Shown piece by piece: positions 41,937 to 50,289 of a stretch of 63,174 nt of DNA (position 1 is its first letter; every line of letters starts with the position of its first letter). Both the position numbers and the translations under genes were made by a program. The DNA comes from Caulobacter segnis. GTDB taxonomy: Bacteria > Pseudomonadota > Alphaproteobacteria > Caulobacterales > Caulobacteraceae. Where the stretch lies: assembly GCF_003243465.1 (NCBI RefSeq), contig NZ_QFQZ01000019.1:1-63174 (forward strand), in the 5' to 3' direction. The notes below the pieces were generated by a model that saw only the letters and a list, made by a program, of their open reading frames with translations, did no database searches and was not told the DNA's origin.

Positions 41937-42776
41937 ATGGCCAAGCACTTGGAAGTGGTGACCCCCGAGACGGAAACCCCCGTCTGGGTCGCCCTGCGTA
42001 ACCAGGCCGAACACGCCGCCAAGGCCGAGCCGGCGCTGGCCTCGCTGCTCAACGCGGTGATCCTGAGCCACGACAACCTGGCCGACGCTCTCAGCTTCCA
42101 GCTGGCGCGAAAGCTGGGCGACCAGGAGATGCGGGCGATGACGGCGCGCGAGTTCGCCGCCGACGCCTTCAAGAGCGATCCCGCGATCGTCGAGGCGGCC
42201 GAGGCCGACCTGAAGGCGGTGTTCGAGCGCGACCCGGCCTGCAAGGGCTATGTCCAGCCGTTCCTGTTCTTCAAGGGCTTCATGGCCCTGCAGACCCACC
42301 GCGTGTCGCACTGGCTGTGGAACGAGGGCCGCGAGACCCTGGCCTTCTACCTGCAAAGCCGGGCCAGCGAGGTCTTCCAGGTCGACATCAACCCGGCCGC
42401 CAGGATCGGCAAGGGCGTGTTCATCGACCACGGCACCGGCATCGTCATCGGCGAGACGGCTGTGGTCGGCGACGATGTCTCCATGCTGCACGGCGTGACG
42501 CTGGGCGGCACGGGCGCCGAGCGCGGCGACCGCCACCCCAAGATCGGCAAGGGCGTCCTGCTTGGCGCCGGCGCCAAGGTGCTGGGCAACATCACCGTCG
42601 GAGACTACGCCAAGATCGCCTCGGGCTCGGTGGTGCTGCGCCCGGTTCCGGCCCATTGCACCGCCGCCGGCGTGCCCGCGCGCCTGGTCAACTGCCCGAC
42701 CTGCGAAGAGCCGGCCAAGACCATGGACCACACCCTGGCCGAGACGGTCTACGCCGCCGGCGATTACGTGATCTGA
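41937..42776 (+). CDS. cysE: Serine O-acetyltransferase
   Basis: A 279-residue enzyme that acetylates serine to O-acetylserine for cysteine synthesis. The N-terminal helical domain (residues about 1-150) precedes a left-handed beta-helix with hexapeptide repeats: IGKGVFIDHGTGIVIGE, VVGDDVSMLHGVTLGGTG, and LGAGAKVLGNITVGDYAKI. GGGGAGGGAG lies before ATG 41937. The C-terminal YAAGDYVI is the tail usually involved in complex formation with CysK. Confidence 0.95.
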   Translation: MAKHLEVVTPETETPVWVALRNQAEHAAKAEPALASLLNAVILSHDNLADALSFQLARKLGDQEMRAMTAREFAADAFKSDPAIVEAAEADLKAVFERDPACKGYVQPFLFFKGFMALQTHRVSHWLWNEGRETLAFYLQSRASEVFQVDINPAARIGKGVFIDHGTGIVIGETAVVGDDVSMLHGVTLGGTGAERGDRHPKIGKGVLLGAGAKVLGNITVGDYAKIASGSVVLRPVPAHCTAAGVPARLVNCPTCEEPAKTMDHTLAETVYAAGDYVI

Positions 42777-42786
42777 GTCCCGTCCG

Positions 42787-43572
42787 TTGAGGTCCAAGCG
42801 TCTCAGCCTGTGCGGCCTGCTGCTGTCCGCCGTCCTGGCCCTAGGCTCCGCCGTTTCCGCCGCGCCCGCCCCGGTCGGCGGCTACACGGTGGTGCGCAGC
42901 TATCCGCATGACACCGCCGCCTTCACCGAGGGGCTGTTCTATCGCGACGGCTTCATCTTCGAGAGCACGGGCCTCGCCGGCCGGTCGTTCATCCGCAAGT
43001 GGAACCTCGAGACCGGCGCGGTCGAGCAGGAGCGGCTGATCGACAGCCGCTATTTCGGCGAGGGCATCGTCGACTGGAAGAACCGGCTGTACGAGCTGAC
43101 CTGGACCAACCAGATCGGCTTCATCTACGACATCGACAGCTTCGAGAAGCTCGGCGAGTTCAGCTACCCCGGCGAGGGCTGGGCCCTGACCCGCGACGAC
43201 AAGCGGCTGATCATGAGCGACGGCACCGCGTTCATCCGCTTCCTGGATCCCGACACCCTGAAGGAAACCGGACGGGTCGAGGTCACCGACGACGGCGTCC
43301 CGGTGCGCAATCTCAACGAGCTGGAATGGGTGAAGGGCGAGCTGCTGGCCAATGTCTGGCAGACGACCCGCATCGCCCGCATCGACGTCAAGACCGGCAA
43401 GGTGCTGGGCTGGGTGGAGCTGGGCGGCCTTCTGAAGGAAGCCGGCGTCACCGGCCAGCGCGACGACGTCCTGAACGGCATCGCCTATGACGCGGCCGCC
43501 GATCGCCTGTTCGTCACCGGCAAGCTGTGGCCGAAACTTTTCGAGATCAAACTGACCCCTTCCACGCGATGA
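42787..43572 (+). CDS. Glutaminyl-peptide cyclotransferase (bacterial/plant type), exported
   Basis: A 261-residue protein with a signal peptide (LSLCGLLLSAVLALGSAVSAAPA). The PF05096 five-bladed propeller landmarks are TEGLFYRDGFIFESTGLAG, RYFGEGIVDWKNRLYELTW and GEGWALTRDDKRLIMSDG. It forms N-terminal pyroglutamate from Gln in exported proteins or peptides. The start is TTG 42787, 10 bases after cysE, so the genes may share a transcript without related roles. Confidence 0.92.
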   Translation: MRSKRLSLCGLLLSAVLALGSAVSAAPAPVGGYTVVRSYPHDTAAFTEGLFYRDGFIFESTGLAGRSFIRKWNLETGAVEQERLIDSRYFGEGIVDWKNRLYELTWTNQIGFIYDIDSFEKLGEFSYPGEGWALTRDDKRLIMSDGTAFIRFLDPDTLKETGRVEVTDDGVPVRNLNELEWVKGELLANVWQTTRIARIDVKTGKVLGWVELGGLLKEAGVTGQRDDVLNGIAYDAAADRLFVTGKLWPKLFEIKLTPSTR

Positions 43573-43680
43573 CGCGGAACCGCGTTCGGGGGACGGCGTT
43601 TATCTCGTGTCCGCCCCCCTACGCCCCCCCGACCTAGTGGGCGGACCTGAGCCCCGGCCGCGCGAGACGCCGCCGGGGCT

Positions 43681-43866
43681 CTACCCTATCTGGGGTCGTC
43701 CTGCCCGCAACGCCTTGGCGCAAGACACCGTCGGCGGCACCTTGGCGGCCAGCGCCCGCGCGTCGCGGTCCGCAGGTTTGATCAGGCCAAAGATCGCCGC
43801 CGTCCAGATGACCAGCAGCGCCAGGACCTGGGGCAGGGTGATGCGGGGCGAAGCGGTGTCGGGCAT
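43681..43866 (-). CDS. Small membrane hypothetical protein (61 aa)
   Basis: A 61-residue protein from ATG 43866 with one TM helix (LPQVLALLVIWTAAIFGLI) and a basic, Cys-containing tail. The frame is open further upstream, but the longer version extends into the regulator. It is divergent from the LysR gene. No family is recognised. It is likely real but weakly supported. Confidence 0.45.
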   Translation of the reverse strand: MPDTASPRITLPQVLALLVIWTAAIFGLIKPADRDARALAAKVPPTVSCAKALRAGRPQIG

Positions 43867-43938
43867 GTCCGTCTTATCCCGTGATTGCGCGTCGGCGGAT
43901 AACGACTTATCCGTCAGCCTTCTGTGAGGTTTCTTCAC

Positions 43939-44904
43939 ATGGCTCGCCGCACCCTGCCGCCGCTGAACGCCCTGCGCGCCTTCGAGGCGTTCGGGCGGCA
44001 TGGACGCATGACGCTGGCCGCAGACGAGCTGTGCGTGACCCACGGCGCGGTCAGCCGCCAGATCCGGCAGTTGGAAGAACACCTCGGCGTCGCCTTGACC
44101 GAGGGGCCGCGCACGCGTCTGCGCATGACCGAGGCGGGGCTCAAGCTCGCCCAGGCCCTGTCACCGGCCTTCGACCAGATCGAGGCCGCCACGCCGCGTC
44201 CGGCGGAGGCTGGACCAAGGCCGCTGGTGGTGTCCTGCCTGCCGACCTTCGCCATGAAGTGGCTGATCCCGCGCCTGCCGCGCTTCCAGGCGGCGCATCC
44301 GCACATTCCGGTGCGGGTGGCGGAGTCGAACGGGCCATTCGATTTCAAGGCCGACGGAATCGATCTGGCCGTCCGGATGCGCAGGCCGGAGGATCCGGTG
44401 ACCTATGACTCCATCGCCACGCCGTTCATGGATCACTTCCATGGTCCGGTTCTGTCGCCGGAGCTGGCGGCCTCCGGCCCCATGACGCTGGACAGCCTCT
44501 TGGACATGCCGCGACTGCTGACGCGAACCTATCCTCAGAGCTGGAGCGACTGGATCCGCGACATAGGCGTGGAGACGCTCCCGCCGGCGGTGCGCGAGCA
44601 GGAGTTCGATCACTTCTTCTATATGCTGGAAGCCGCCGCCGCCGGGCTTGGCGTGGCCGTCGCGCCGTGGGCCTTTGCGCAGCGCGACCTCGCCAGCGGA
44701 CGCCTGGTCGCGCCGCTGGGCTTTGCGTTCGGAAAGGCTCGGATCGTGGCCGTGACGCCGCCGGACGGGTGCACGCCGCAAGCCGCCTTGTTCCGTGATT
44801 GGCTGGTCGCCGAAGGAGCGTCCACACCTCTTCCGCCGGAAGCGCTTGCCAGCCGCGCGGCGGACGCTAGTTTCGCGTCGAGAAGCGCGCCCCGGGCGCT
44901 GTAG
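43939..44904 (+). CDS. LysR-family regulator, GcvA-like
   Basis: A 321-residue LysR protein. The N-terminal helix-turn-helix is LPPLNALRAFEAFGRHGRMTLAADELCVTHGAVSRQIRQLEEHLG, typical of the GcvA group. The C-terminal periplasmic-binding-protein-like part has VSCLPTFAMKWLIPRLPRF. ATG 43939 was preferred over GTG 43924 because MARRTLPPLNALRAFEA is the group start and GAGG lies upstream. The target is unknown. Confidence 0.92.
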   Translation: MARRTLPPLNALRAFEAFGRHGRMTLAADELCVTHGAVSRQIRQLEEHLGVALTEGPRTRLRMTEAGLKLAQALSPAFDQIEAATPRPAEAGPRPLVVSCLPTFAMKWLIPRLPRFQAAHPHIPVRVAESNGPFDFKADGIDLAVRMRRPEDPVTYDSIATPFMDHFHGPVLSPELAASGPMTLDSLLDMPRLLTRTYPQSWSDWIRDIGVETLPPAVREQEFDHFFYMLEAAAAGLGVAVAPWAFAQRDLASGRLVAPLGFAFGKARIVAVTPPDGCTPQAALFRDWLVAEGASTPLPPEALASRAADASFASRSAPRAL

Positions 44905-44923
44905 CTGAAGACAAGGATCCCCC

Positions 44924-45130
44924 GTGGACGCCAACACCATCGCCAAGATCGAAAAGCACCTGAAGCGCACCTTCGGGAACCCGCATATCCAGCTGAAGCC
45001 GCGCCCGAAGCAAAAGGACTCGGCCGAGGTCGAGGTCGCCGGCGAGTTCATCGGCGTCATCTTCCAGGACGAGGACGAGGACGGCTCGTTCATGTTCGAG
45101 ATGGCCATCCTGGCCGAAGACCTGGACTAA
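44924..45130 (+). CDS. DUF3126 family protein
   Basis: A 68-residue protein starting at GTG 44924. IEKHLKRTFGNPHIQLKPRPKQKDSAEVEV and GEFIGVIFQDEDEDGSFMFEMAIL are characteristic of DUF3126, small proteins found in alphaproteobacteria. Function is unknown. It is a stand-alone gene after the LysR regulator. Confidence 0.88.
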   Translation: MDANTIAKIEKHLKRTFGNPHIQLKPRPKQKDSAEVEVAGEFIGVIFQDEDEDGSFMFEMAILAEDLD

Positions 45131-45215
45131 TCCTTCCAGCCTTCGGGCTGCCTGTGACCGGACGGGGGCGCGCCGACGCGTTGATCCCCGTCCGCCGTCC
45201 CTGTTCAATAGGGAC

Positions 45216-45899
45216 ATGACCGCTCACATCCTAGATCGCCCGGCCTGGGCCACGCTGAACGGACGCCAGGCGGATGTCGCCGTCCGACACGGCCCCGCGA
45301 TCCGGATGCGGCCCGAGTACGGGCTCTTCGCCGCCATTCCTGATGAAAGCCCTGAAGCCCTCGCGGCCGTGGGCGAACTCGTGCGCGAGATGGGGCCCGT
45401 CGGCTTCGTCGAACTCGCCGCGCCGCCGCCGATCCCCGGATCCGAGGTCGTCTCCAGCGCCGTCTGCCTGCAGATGGTCGCCGAGACGGTCGCGCCCGCC
45501 TGGGACGTTCCGTTCGAGATGCTGCCGCTTGGCGACGCCGACGCGGCCGAGATGCTGGCCCTGGCGACCCTGACCAAGCCCGGGCCGTTCTTCGCGCGCA
45601 CCCATCAGCTCGGCGCCTTCATCGGCGTGCGGGTGGAGGGACAACTGGTCGCCATGGCCGGCGAGCGGATGCGTCCCGATGGCTATACCGAGGCCAGCGG
45701 CGTCTGCGTCCATCCCCACCATCGCGGAAAAGGCTACGCGGCGCGGCTGCTGCGCGAGGTGACGGCCGGGATCCTGGCGCGCGGCGACAAGGCCTTCCTG
45801 CACAGCTACGCCGACAACGCCACGGCGATCGGGCTGTATGAGTCCTTGGGCTATCGCGGTCGGCGCGAGGTGGTGTTCACGGTGGTGAGGGCCCTCTGA
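45216..45899 (+). CDS. GNAT-family N-acetyltransferase (FR47-like)
   Basis: A 227-residue protein whose C-terminal half is a GNAT fold: GVRVEGQLVAMAGERMRPDGYTEASGVCVHPHHRGKGYAARLL, with the R/Q-x-x-G-x-G/A acetyl-CoA loop as RGKGYA, then HSYADNATAIGLYESLGY. The N-terminal half is less clear. The substrate is unknown. Confidence 0.9.
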   Translation: MTAHILDRPAWATLNGRQADVAVRHGPAIRMRPEYGLFAAIPDESPEALAAVGELVREMGPVGFVELAAPPPIPGSEVVSSAVCLQMVAETVAPAWDVPFEMLPLGDADAAEMLALATLTKPGPFFARTHQLGAFIGVRVEGQLVAMAGERMRPDGYTEASGVCVHPHHRGKGYAARLLREVTAGILARGDKAFLHSYADNATAIGLYESLGYRGRREVVFTVVRAL

Positions 45900-45920
45900 C
45901 AAGGCCTGCCGACAAATCCT

Positions 45921-46027
45921 GTCATCCCGGCCGAAGCGTAGCGTAGAGCCGGGAGCCAGGGGCTGCGCATACGGCGCTCGTTCACCCCCTAGGTCCCGGA
46001 TAGCCTCTGCGAGGCTTCCGGGATGAC
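45921..46027. repeat. Dispersed intergenic palindromic repeat, copy 1
   Basis: A 107-base element bounded by GTCATCCCGG and CCGGGATGAC with an internal CCCGGATAGCCTCTGCGAGG. It is close to copy 2 at 49821-49931. It lies between the GNAT gene and the OPT transporter gene, which converge. The long inverted ends can fold into a terminator-like stem. Confidence 0.8.
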
Positions 46028-46068
46028 ACCAGTTGTGGGCTCTGGGACGGAGGCGATCACAATCGCCC

Positions 46069-48057
46069 CTACGCCTCCAGCGCCTTCGCGCCGGCCTTGC
46101 GGGCCCAGCGGTAGAGGCCGACCACGACGACCGCCGCGGCGATCAGCGACAGGATCATGCCGACGTGCTCGGGCGGGGCGAACGGGACGGCCAGGGGCTC
46201 GCCCTTGCCGCTGGTCACGATCATCAGCGCCAGGGCGACGTTGAACAGGCTCTCGCCGACGATGAAGCCCGAGGCGATCAGCACGCCCAGGCGCTTGGCC
46301 GGCTCGGCGGCGCGGTCCTTGGCGACGATCTTCTCGAACAGCCAGCCGGCGACGGCGCCGACCACGACCGGGGCCGTGACGGTGCTGGGCAGGTAGATCG
46401 CCAGGCCAACGCCCAGCGGCGGAAGGCTGTAGCGGTCCTTGCTGGTCTTGCGCAGGATCGTGTCGACGGCCACCAAAGCCAAGCCGATCAGGGCGCCGAC
46501 GCCCAGCAGGCCCCAGTCGAGGTCGCCGCCCAGCACGCCCTTGGCCAGGGTCGAGATCAGGGTGGCTTGCGGCGCGGCCAGCGGCTGGTCCGAAATCGCC
46601 TGCAGGTTCGGCGCGCCCGCGAAGCCGTTCGAGCGGTTGAGCAGCTCCAGCACGAACGGGATGACCACGGCGCCCGACAGCACGCCGATGACCAGGCCGA
46701 CCTGCTGCTTCCACGGTGTGGCGTCGACCAGCTGGCCAGTCTTGAGGTCCTGCAGGTTGTCGTTGGCGACCACGGCCACGGCCAGGACGCAGGTGGTGAC
46801 ATAGAGGGCGAAGGCGACGAGGGCCTTGGTGACGTCAGGGCCCACGAGGCCGCGGCCGACCACGCCGACCATCAGCGAGGCGCCCAGCACGGTCAGGATG
46901 GCGATGCCGGAGACGGGGCTGTTGGACGAGCCGATCAGGCCGGCCATGTAGCCGCAGACGGCGGCGGCCAGTAGGCCCGCGAAGATCAGGTAGCCGATGC
47001 CGATGGCGACCAGAGGCGCGGCCAGGCTGGTGATCGGGCCGCCGGCCAGGAAGTGGGCCAGGAACCAGCCGGCGGGCGCCAGCAGCAGCAGCGAAACCAA
47101 GCCGACGATGCCGATCGGGATGTCCTGCTCGACGCGCGGAATGTCGCCGGCGCCGCTCTTGCGAGCCTTGGCGGCTTCGAGGGCGGACTTCAGGCCGGCC
47201 ACGATCGGGCTGACCAGCTTGGCCAGGGTCCAGATGGCGGCGGCGCCGATGACGCCCGCGCCCAGGAATCGCACCTGGGTCTTCCAGACCGTCAGGGCGT
47301 GGGTGGCGGCGTCGGCGTCCGGCATCGGCGTGGCGACGGTGAGAATGGGGACCAGGATCGCCCAGGCGATGAACAGGCCGGCGAACATGGCGACGCCGAC
47401 GGTGATGCCCATCAGGTGGCCCGCGCCCATCAAGGCCAGCGAGCTTGAAGCGCCCAGGCCCGTGGCGCCCGCGCCGGCCTTGAACTTGAAATAGCCGGCG
47501 ACCTCGGCGGCGAACAGCTTCGCCGCGCCCAGGGCGCCGAACAGGGCCGAGGCGATCGCGCCCAGGCTGACGCCGACCAGGCCCGCCTTGCCCTCGGCCG
47601 CGCCCTCGCGCGAACCGGTGCCGACCTTCAGCACCTCGGCGGCGGCGACGCCTTCGGGGTAGGGGAGGTTGGAATTGGTCACCAGGGCCCGGCGCAGCGG
47701 GATGGTGTACATCACGCCCAGGATGCCGCCGACCGCGCAGGCGCCGAAGGTGGGCAGGAACGGGACATTGGCCCACCAGCCGATCATCAGCAGGCCCGGC
47801 AGGACGAAGATCACCGACGACAGCGTGCCCGCCGCCGAGGCGATCGTCTGGACGATGTTGTTTTCCTGGATGGTCGAGGTCTTGAACGCCCGCAGCAGGG
47901 CCATCGAGATGACGGCGGCGGGGATCGAGGTGGCGAAGGTCAGGCCGACCTTCAGGCCCAGATAGACTTGCGCGGCGGTGAAGACGAGGGTGATGGCGAT
48001 GCCGAGGAGGATCCCTCGGAGGGTCAATTCCGTGCGCGGCGCGGTCGAGTCGGCCAT
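46069..48057 (-). CDS. OPT-family oligopeptide transporter
   Basis: A 662-residue integral membrane protein with about 14-16 helices. The family motif NSNLPYPEGVAAAEVLKVG (about residue 120) and LGLKVGLTFATSIPAAVIS place it in the bacterial OPT (TIGR00733-like) group, importing oligopeptides or metal-chelate compounds. ATG 48057 was chosen. The frame opens at TTG 48078, but that lies inside the phoH terminator. It converges with the GNAT gene. Confidence 0.92.
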   Translation of the reverse strand: MADSTAPRTELTLRGILLGIAITLVFTAAQVYLGLKVGLTFATSIPAAVISMALLRAFKTSTIQENNIVQTIASAAGTLSSVIFVLPGLLMIGWWANVPFLPTFGACAVGGILGVMYTIPLRRALVTNSNLPYPEGVAAAEVLKVGTGSREGAAEGKAGLVGVSLGAIASALFGALGAAKLFAAEVAGYFKFKAGAGATGLGASSSLALMGAGHLMGITVGVAMFAGLFIAWAILVPILTVATPMPDADAATHALTVWKTQVRFLGAGVIGAAAIWTLAKLVSPIVAGLKSALEAAKARKSGAGDIPRVEQDIPIGIVGLVSLLLLAPAGWFLAHFLAGGPITSLAAPLVAIGIGYLIFAGLLAAAVCGYMAGLIGSSNSPVSGIAILTVLGASLMVGVVGRGLVGPDVTKALVAFALYVTTCVLAVAVVANDNLQDLKTGQLVDATPWKQQVGLVIGVLSGAVVIPFVLELLNRSNGFAGAPNLQAISDQPLAAPQATLISTLAKGVLGGDLDWGLLGVGALIGLALVAVDTILRKTSKDRYSLPPLGVGLAIYLPSTVTAPVVVGAVAGWLFEKIVAKDRAAEPAKRLGVLIASGFIVGESLFNVALALMIVTSGKGEPLAVPFAPPEHVGMILSLIAAAVVVVGLYRWARKAGAKALEA

Positions 48058-48076
48058 GAACATGTCCAGGAAAGTC

Positions 48077-48109
48077 AAAAGGCGGCCGGACCTTGCACGT
48101 CCGACCGCC
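48077..48109 (-). terminator. Intrinsic terminator after the PhoH-like gene
   Basis: Stem GGCGGTCGGAC/GTCCGGCCGCC in minus-strand sense (48081-48091 with 48099-48109, one mismatch) is followed by TTTTGACTTT. It lies about 40 bases after the PhoH-like stop and just ahead of the OPT start. Confidence 0.8.
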
Positions 48110-48147
48110 CAAAACTCAAGCCTTCAGTTCAAACCGTTGTTACAAAC

Positions 48148-48927
48148 TTACAGGACGCCGAGCATCTCCGCGACGAGGGGGTGACGAACGATGTCGCGAT
48201 CGGCCAGGCGGACGACGGCGATGTTGGAGACCGCCTCGAACCGGGCGGCGACGTCCGCCAGGCCCGAGATGCCCGGCAGCAGGTCCGACTGGTTCGGGTC
48301 GCCCGTCACGACCATGGTCGAGTGCCAGCCCAGGCGGGTCAGCAGCATCTTCAGCTGCATGTAGGTGCAGTTCTGGGCCTCGTCGATGACCACGAAGGCG
48401 TTGTTCAGCGTGCGGCCGCGCATGAAGCCGACCGGCGCGATCTCGATCGCGCCTTCCGCCATCAGCGCCCGCATGCGCTTGACCGACAGTCGATCGGTCA
48501 GGGCGTCGTAGAGTGGGCGCAGATAGGGGGCCAGCTTGTCCTCCATGTCGCCGGGCAGATAGCCGATCGACTCGCCGGCCTCGACGGCGGGACGCGAGAG
48601 CACGATGCGGCTGACGCGGCCGGCCTCGAGCGCCTCCACGGCCTTGGAGATGGCGATGTAGGTCTTGCCGGTGCCGGCCGGGCCCAGGGCCATCACCAGG
48701 TTCTTCTCGTCGATGGCTTCCATCAACTGAGCCTGGCCAGGCGATTTGGGTTTTATGGTTTTTAGATAGCTCTGGTCCCGACTATCCCCCCTCGCGCCTC
48801 CCTCATCGGGCAGAGGCGACCAGCCGCCGCGGTGATCGACAGGCAGGCGGCGCACCTTGGCGTCGTCATATTGGCCGGTCTCGTACGCGCCTTCGCGCGC
48901 CATCCGCTTCAGGGCTCGCTTGGTCAT
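48148..48927 (-). CDS. PhoH-like ATPase
   Basis: A 259-residue PhoH-family P-loop protein. Walker A is ALGPAGTGKTYIA, Walker B FVVIDEAQN, and TGDPNQSDLL is the conserved sensor motif. PhoH2-type proteins are RNA helicase/RNases, though here only the PhoH domain is present. GGAGG lies six bases before ATG 48927, so this start was chosen. A terminator-like hairpin lies directly upstream (48949-48980), suggesting leader control. Confidence 0.93.
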   Translation of the reverse strand: MTKRALKRMAREGAYETGQYDDAKVRRLPVDHRGGWSPLPDEGGARGDSRDQSYLKTIKPKSPGQAQLMEAIDEKNLVMALGPAGTGKTYIAISKAVEALEAGRVSRIVLSRPAVEAGESIGYLPGDMEDKLAPYLRPLYDALTDRLSVKRMRALMAEGAIEIAPVGFMRGRTLNNAFVVIDEAQNCTYMQLKMLLTRLGWHSTMVVTGDPNQSDLLPGISGLADVAARFEAVSNIAVVRLADRDIVRHPLVAEMLGVL

Positions 48928-49256
48928 CAAAGCCTCCATTCGGGCATGAAAAAAGGACGAGGCCGTAAGGCGTCGTCCTTGGCGGTGAGCTGGATTGAAA
49001 CGAAGCCGCATGCGCGGCCGGGCGGCTCGGAGGAGCTCTCCCCATGAGTGGGGGACGGTGCTGTACGCCGAAACGCCAAGTGCGACACCTCGTCTTCGTC
49101 AGCGGGCGAGCAGGGGCGTCGCCGCCCCGGCCCGTCGCGATCAGAGAATGATCCCCGCGAGAGGATGTTCCCTCTCGAATCGCGAGACTACAATGGCGGT
49201 AAGATGGTTTCCGGGTCGTTAACCGCGAAATCGTGGGCAAGAAACGAGGCGTACGG
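48928..49256. other. Intergenic region with leader hairpin and a second stem
   Basis: This 329-base region holds the terminator-like hairpin, a further palindrome CTCCCCATGAGTGGGGG at about 49039-49055, and no supported gene. It should contain the promoters of both divergent genes. A minus-strand transcript ending at 48949 could be a small RNA of up to about 280 nt. Confidence 0.4.
48949..48980 (-). promoter_or_regulatory. Terminator-like leader hairpin just upstream of the PhoH-like gene
   Basis: Stem AAGGACGA / TCGTCCTT with inner GCC/GGC (48953-48980) is followed on the minus strand by a run of six U (complement of 48949-48954). It is 22 bases upstream of the PhoH start, and no other minus-strand gene precedes it. 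Either transcription of phoH is attenuated here, or the hairpin ends a small RNA reading from the right. Confidence 0.7.
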
Positions 49257-49790
49257 ATGAATGTATATTCCCTTGGGGCGCTAAAGCCGGCTCTTCCCGC
49301 CGAGGATGAATACTGGATCGCGCCCACGGCCAGCGTGATGGGGAACGTCATACTTGAGAAAAACGCCAGTATCTGGTGGGGCGCGGTGGCGCGCGGGGAC
49401 AACGATCCGATCAGAATTGGCGAGAACAGCAATATCCAGGACGGTTCGGTGCTTCACACTGATCTTGGCTCGCCGCTGACCATCGGGGCCAACGTGACCA
49501 TCGGTCACATGGTGATGCTGCACGGCTGCACGATCGGCGACGGCTCGCTGATCGGTATTGGGGCAATCGTGCTGAACGGCGCCAAGATCGGGAAGAACTG
49601 CCTGATCGGCGCCGGCGCCCTGATCACCGAGGGCAAGGAGATTCCCGACAACTCGATGGTGGTCGGCGCGCCCGGCAAGGTGGTGCGCGAGATCGGCGAA
49701 CAGCACGCGATGATCCTGCAGGCCTCGGCGCTGCACTATGTCGAGAACTGGAAGCGCTACGCGCGGGAGTTGAGGCTGGTCGAGGTGTAG
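49257..49790 (+). CDS. Gamma-carbonic anhydrase-family protein
   Basis: A 177-residue left-handed beta-helix protein. His in VLHTDLG plus the IGHMVMLHGC pair correspond to the three metal ligands of gamma-CA, and hexapeptide repeats run through the middle (IGANVTIGH, IGDGSLIGIGAIVLNGAKIG). ATG 49257 was chosen over GTG 49233 because the family start is MNVYSLG. Whether it hydrates CO2 or is a related acyl carrier enzyme cannot be told. Confidence 0.88.
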   Translation: MNVYSLGALKPALPAEDEYWIAPTASVMGNVILEKNASIWWGAVARGDNDPIRIGENSNIQDGSVLHTDLGSPLTIGANVTIGHMVMLHGCTIGDGSLIGIGAIVLNGAKIGKNCLIGAGALITEGKEIPDNSMVVGAPGKVVREIGEQHAMILQASALHYVENWKRYARELRLVEV

Positions 49791-49820
49791 GGGCCCCCAT
49801 CTGACGAGATCAATTTCATC

Positions 49821-49931
49821 GTCATCCCGGCCGCAGCGCGTAGCGCGGAGAGCCGGGACCCATGGGCGACTCGCTCGGCGCTCTTTCACCCCCTGGGTCC
49901 CGGATAGCCTCTGCGAGGCTTCCGGGATGAC
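49821..49931. repeat. Dispersed intergenic palindromic repeat, copy 2
   Basis: A 111-base element matching copy 1 at 45921-46027: GTCATCCCGG at the left, CACCCCCTGGGTCCCGG near the centre, and CCGGGATGAC at the right. Together with the short palindrome at 5620 it makes a small repeat family. Confidence 0.8.
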
Positions 49932-49993
49932 GAGAGCTTTTAGGCCATCAGCCGCCAAGGAGTGCTTTCATCCGCGAAAAGCAATACGCCGTA

Positions 49994-50068
49994 GGGAGCG
50001 CCGCCTGCTGCTTGGGGGATCGCAAGGCGGCGCTCCCGCTTCCCGCGTGGGAAGGGCCAACGCGGGAA
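49994..50068. repeat. Tandem long hairpins
   Basis: A 13-base perfect stem with an 18-base loop is followed three bases later by a nine-base stem with an 11-base loop. They sit between repeat copy 2 and the GMC gene and could be a second repeat type or a structured leader. Confidence 0.6.
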
Positions 50069-50289
50069 GGACCCACCCTGCTGGAGGCGTCTTCCGCAAG
50101 GCAGGACGGTGCGCTGTACTGCGCTCCGTTCATCCATGGATTGTATATATCAGGTTCCGGGTAGAGTTAAAATGTGGGACTCGCGTTTTCCGGGTTGCGA
50201 CCTTACGTCGCGGCATGGCTTGCGCGGCGACCAAAGCCGGATCACTCTCGCCTGAACAACGATAACCTTCCAGGGAGGGCGTCCGGGCC

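Larger units (their letters stand above)
49791..50289. other. Intergenic region with repeat copy 2 and tandem hairpins
   Basis: No gene is supported in these 499 bases. They contain repeat copy 2, then two hairpins: GGGAGCGCCGCCT / AGGCGGCGCTCCC (49994-50037) and TTCCCGCGT / ACGCGGGAA (50040-50068). An A+T-rich stretch at about 50141-50175 may be the promoter of the GMC oxidoreductase. Confidence 0.5.

Noticed and set aside
48928..49256. tmRNA, 4.5S or 6S RNA gene in the PhoH leader region
   Set aside because: None of the conserved sequence elements of these RNAs could be found; only the hairpins remain.
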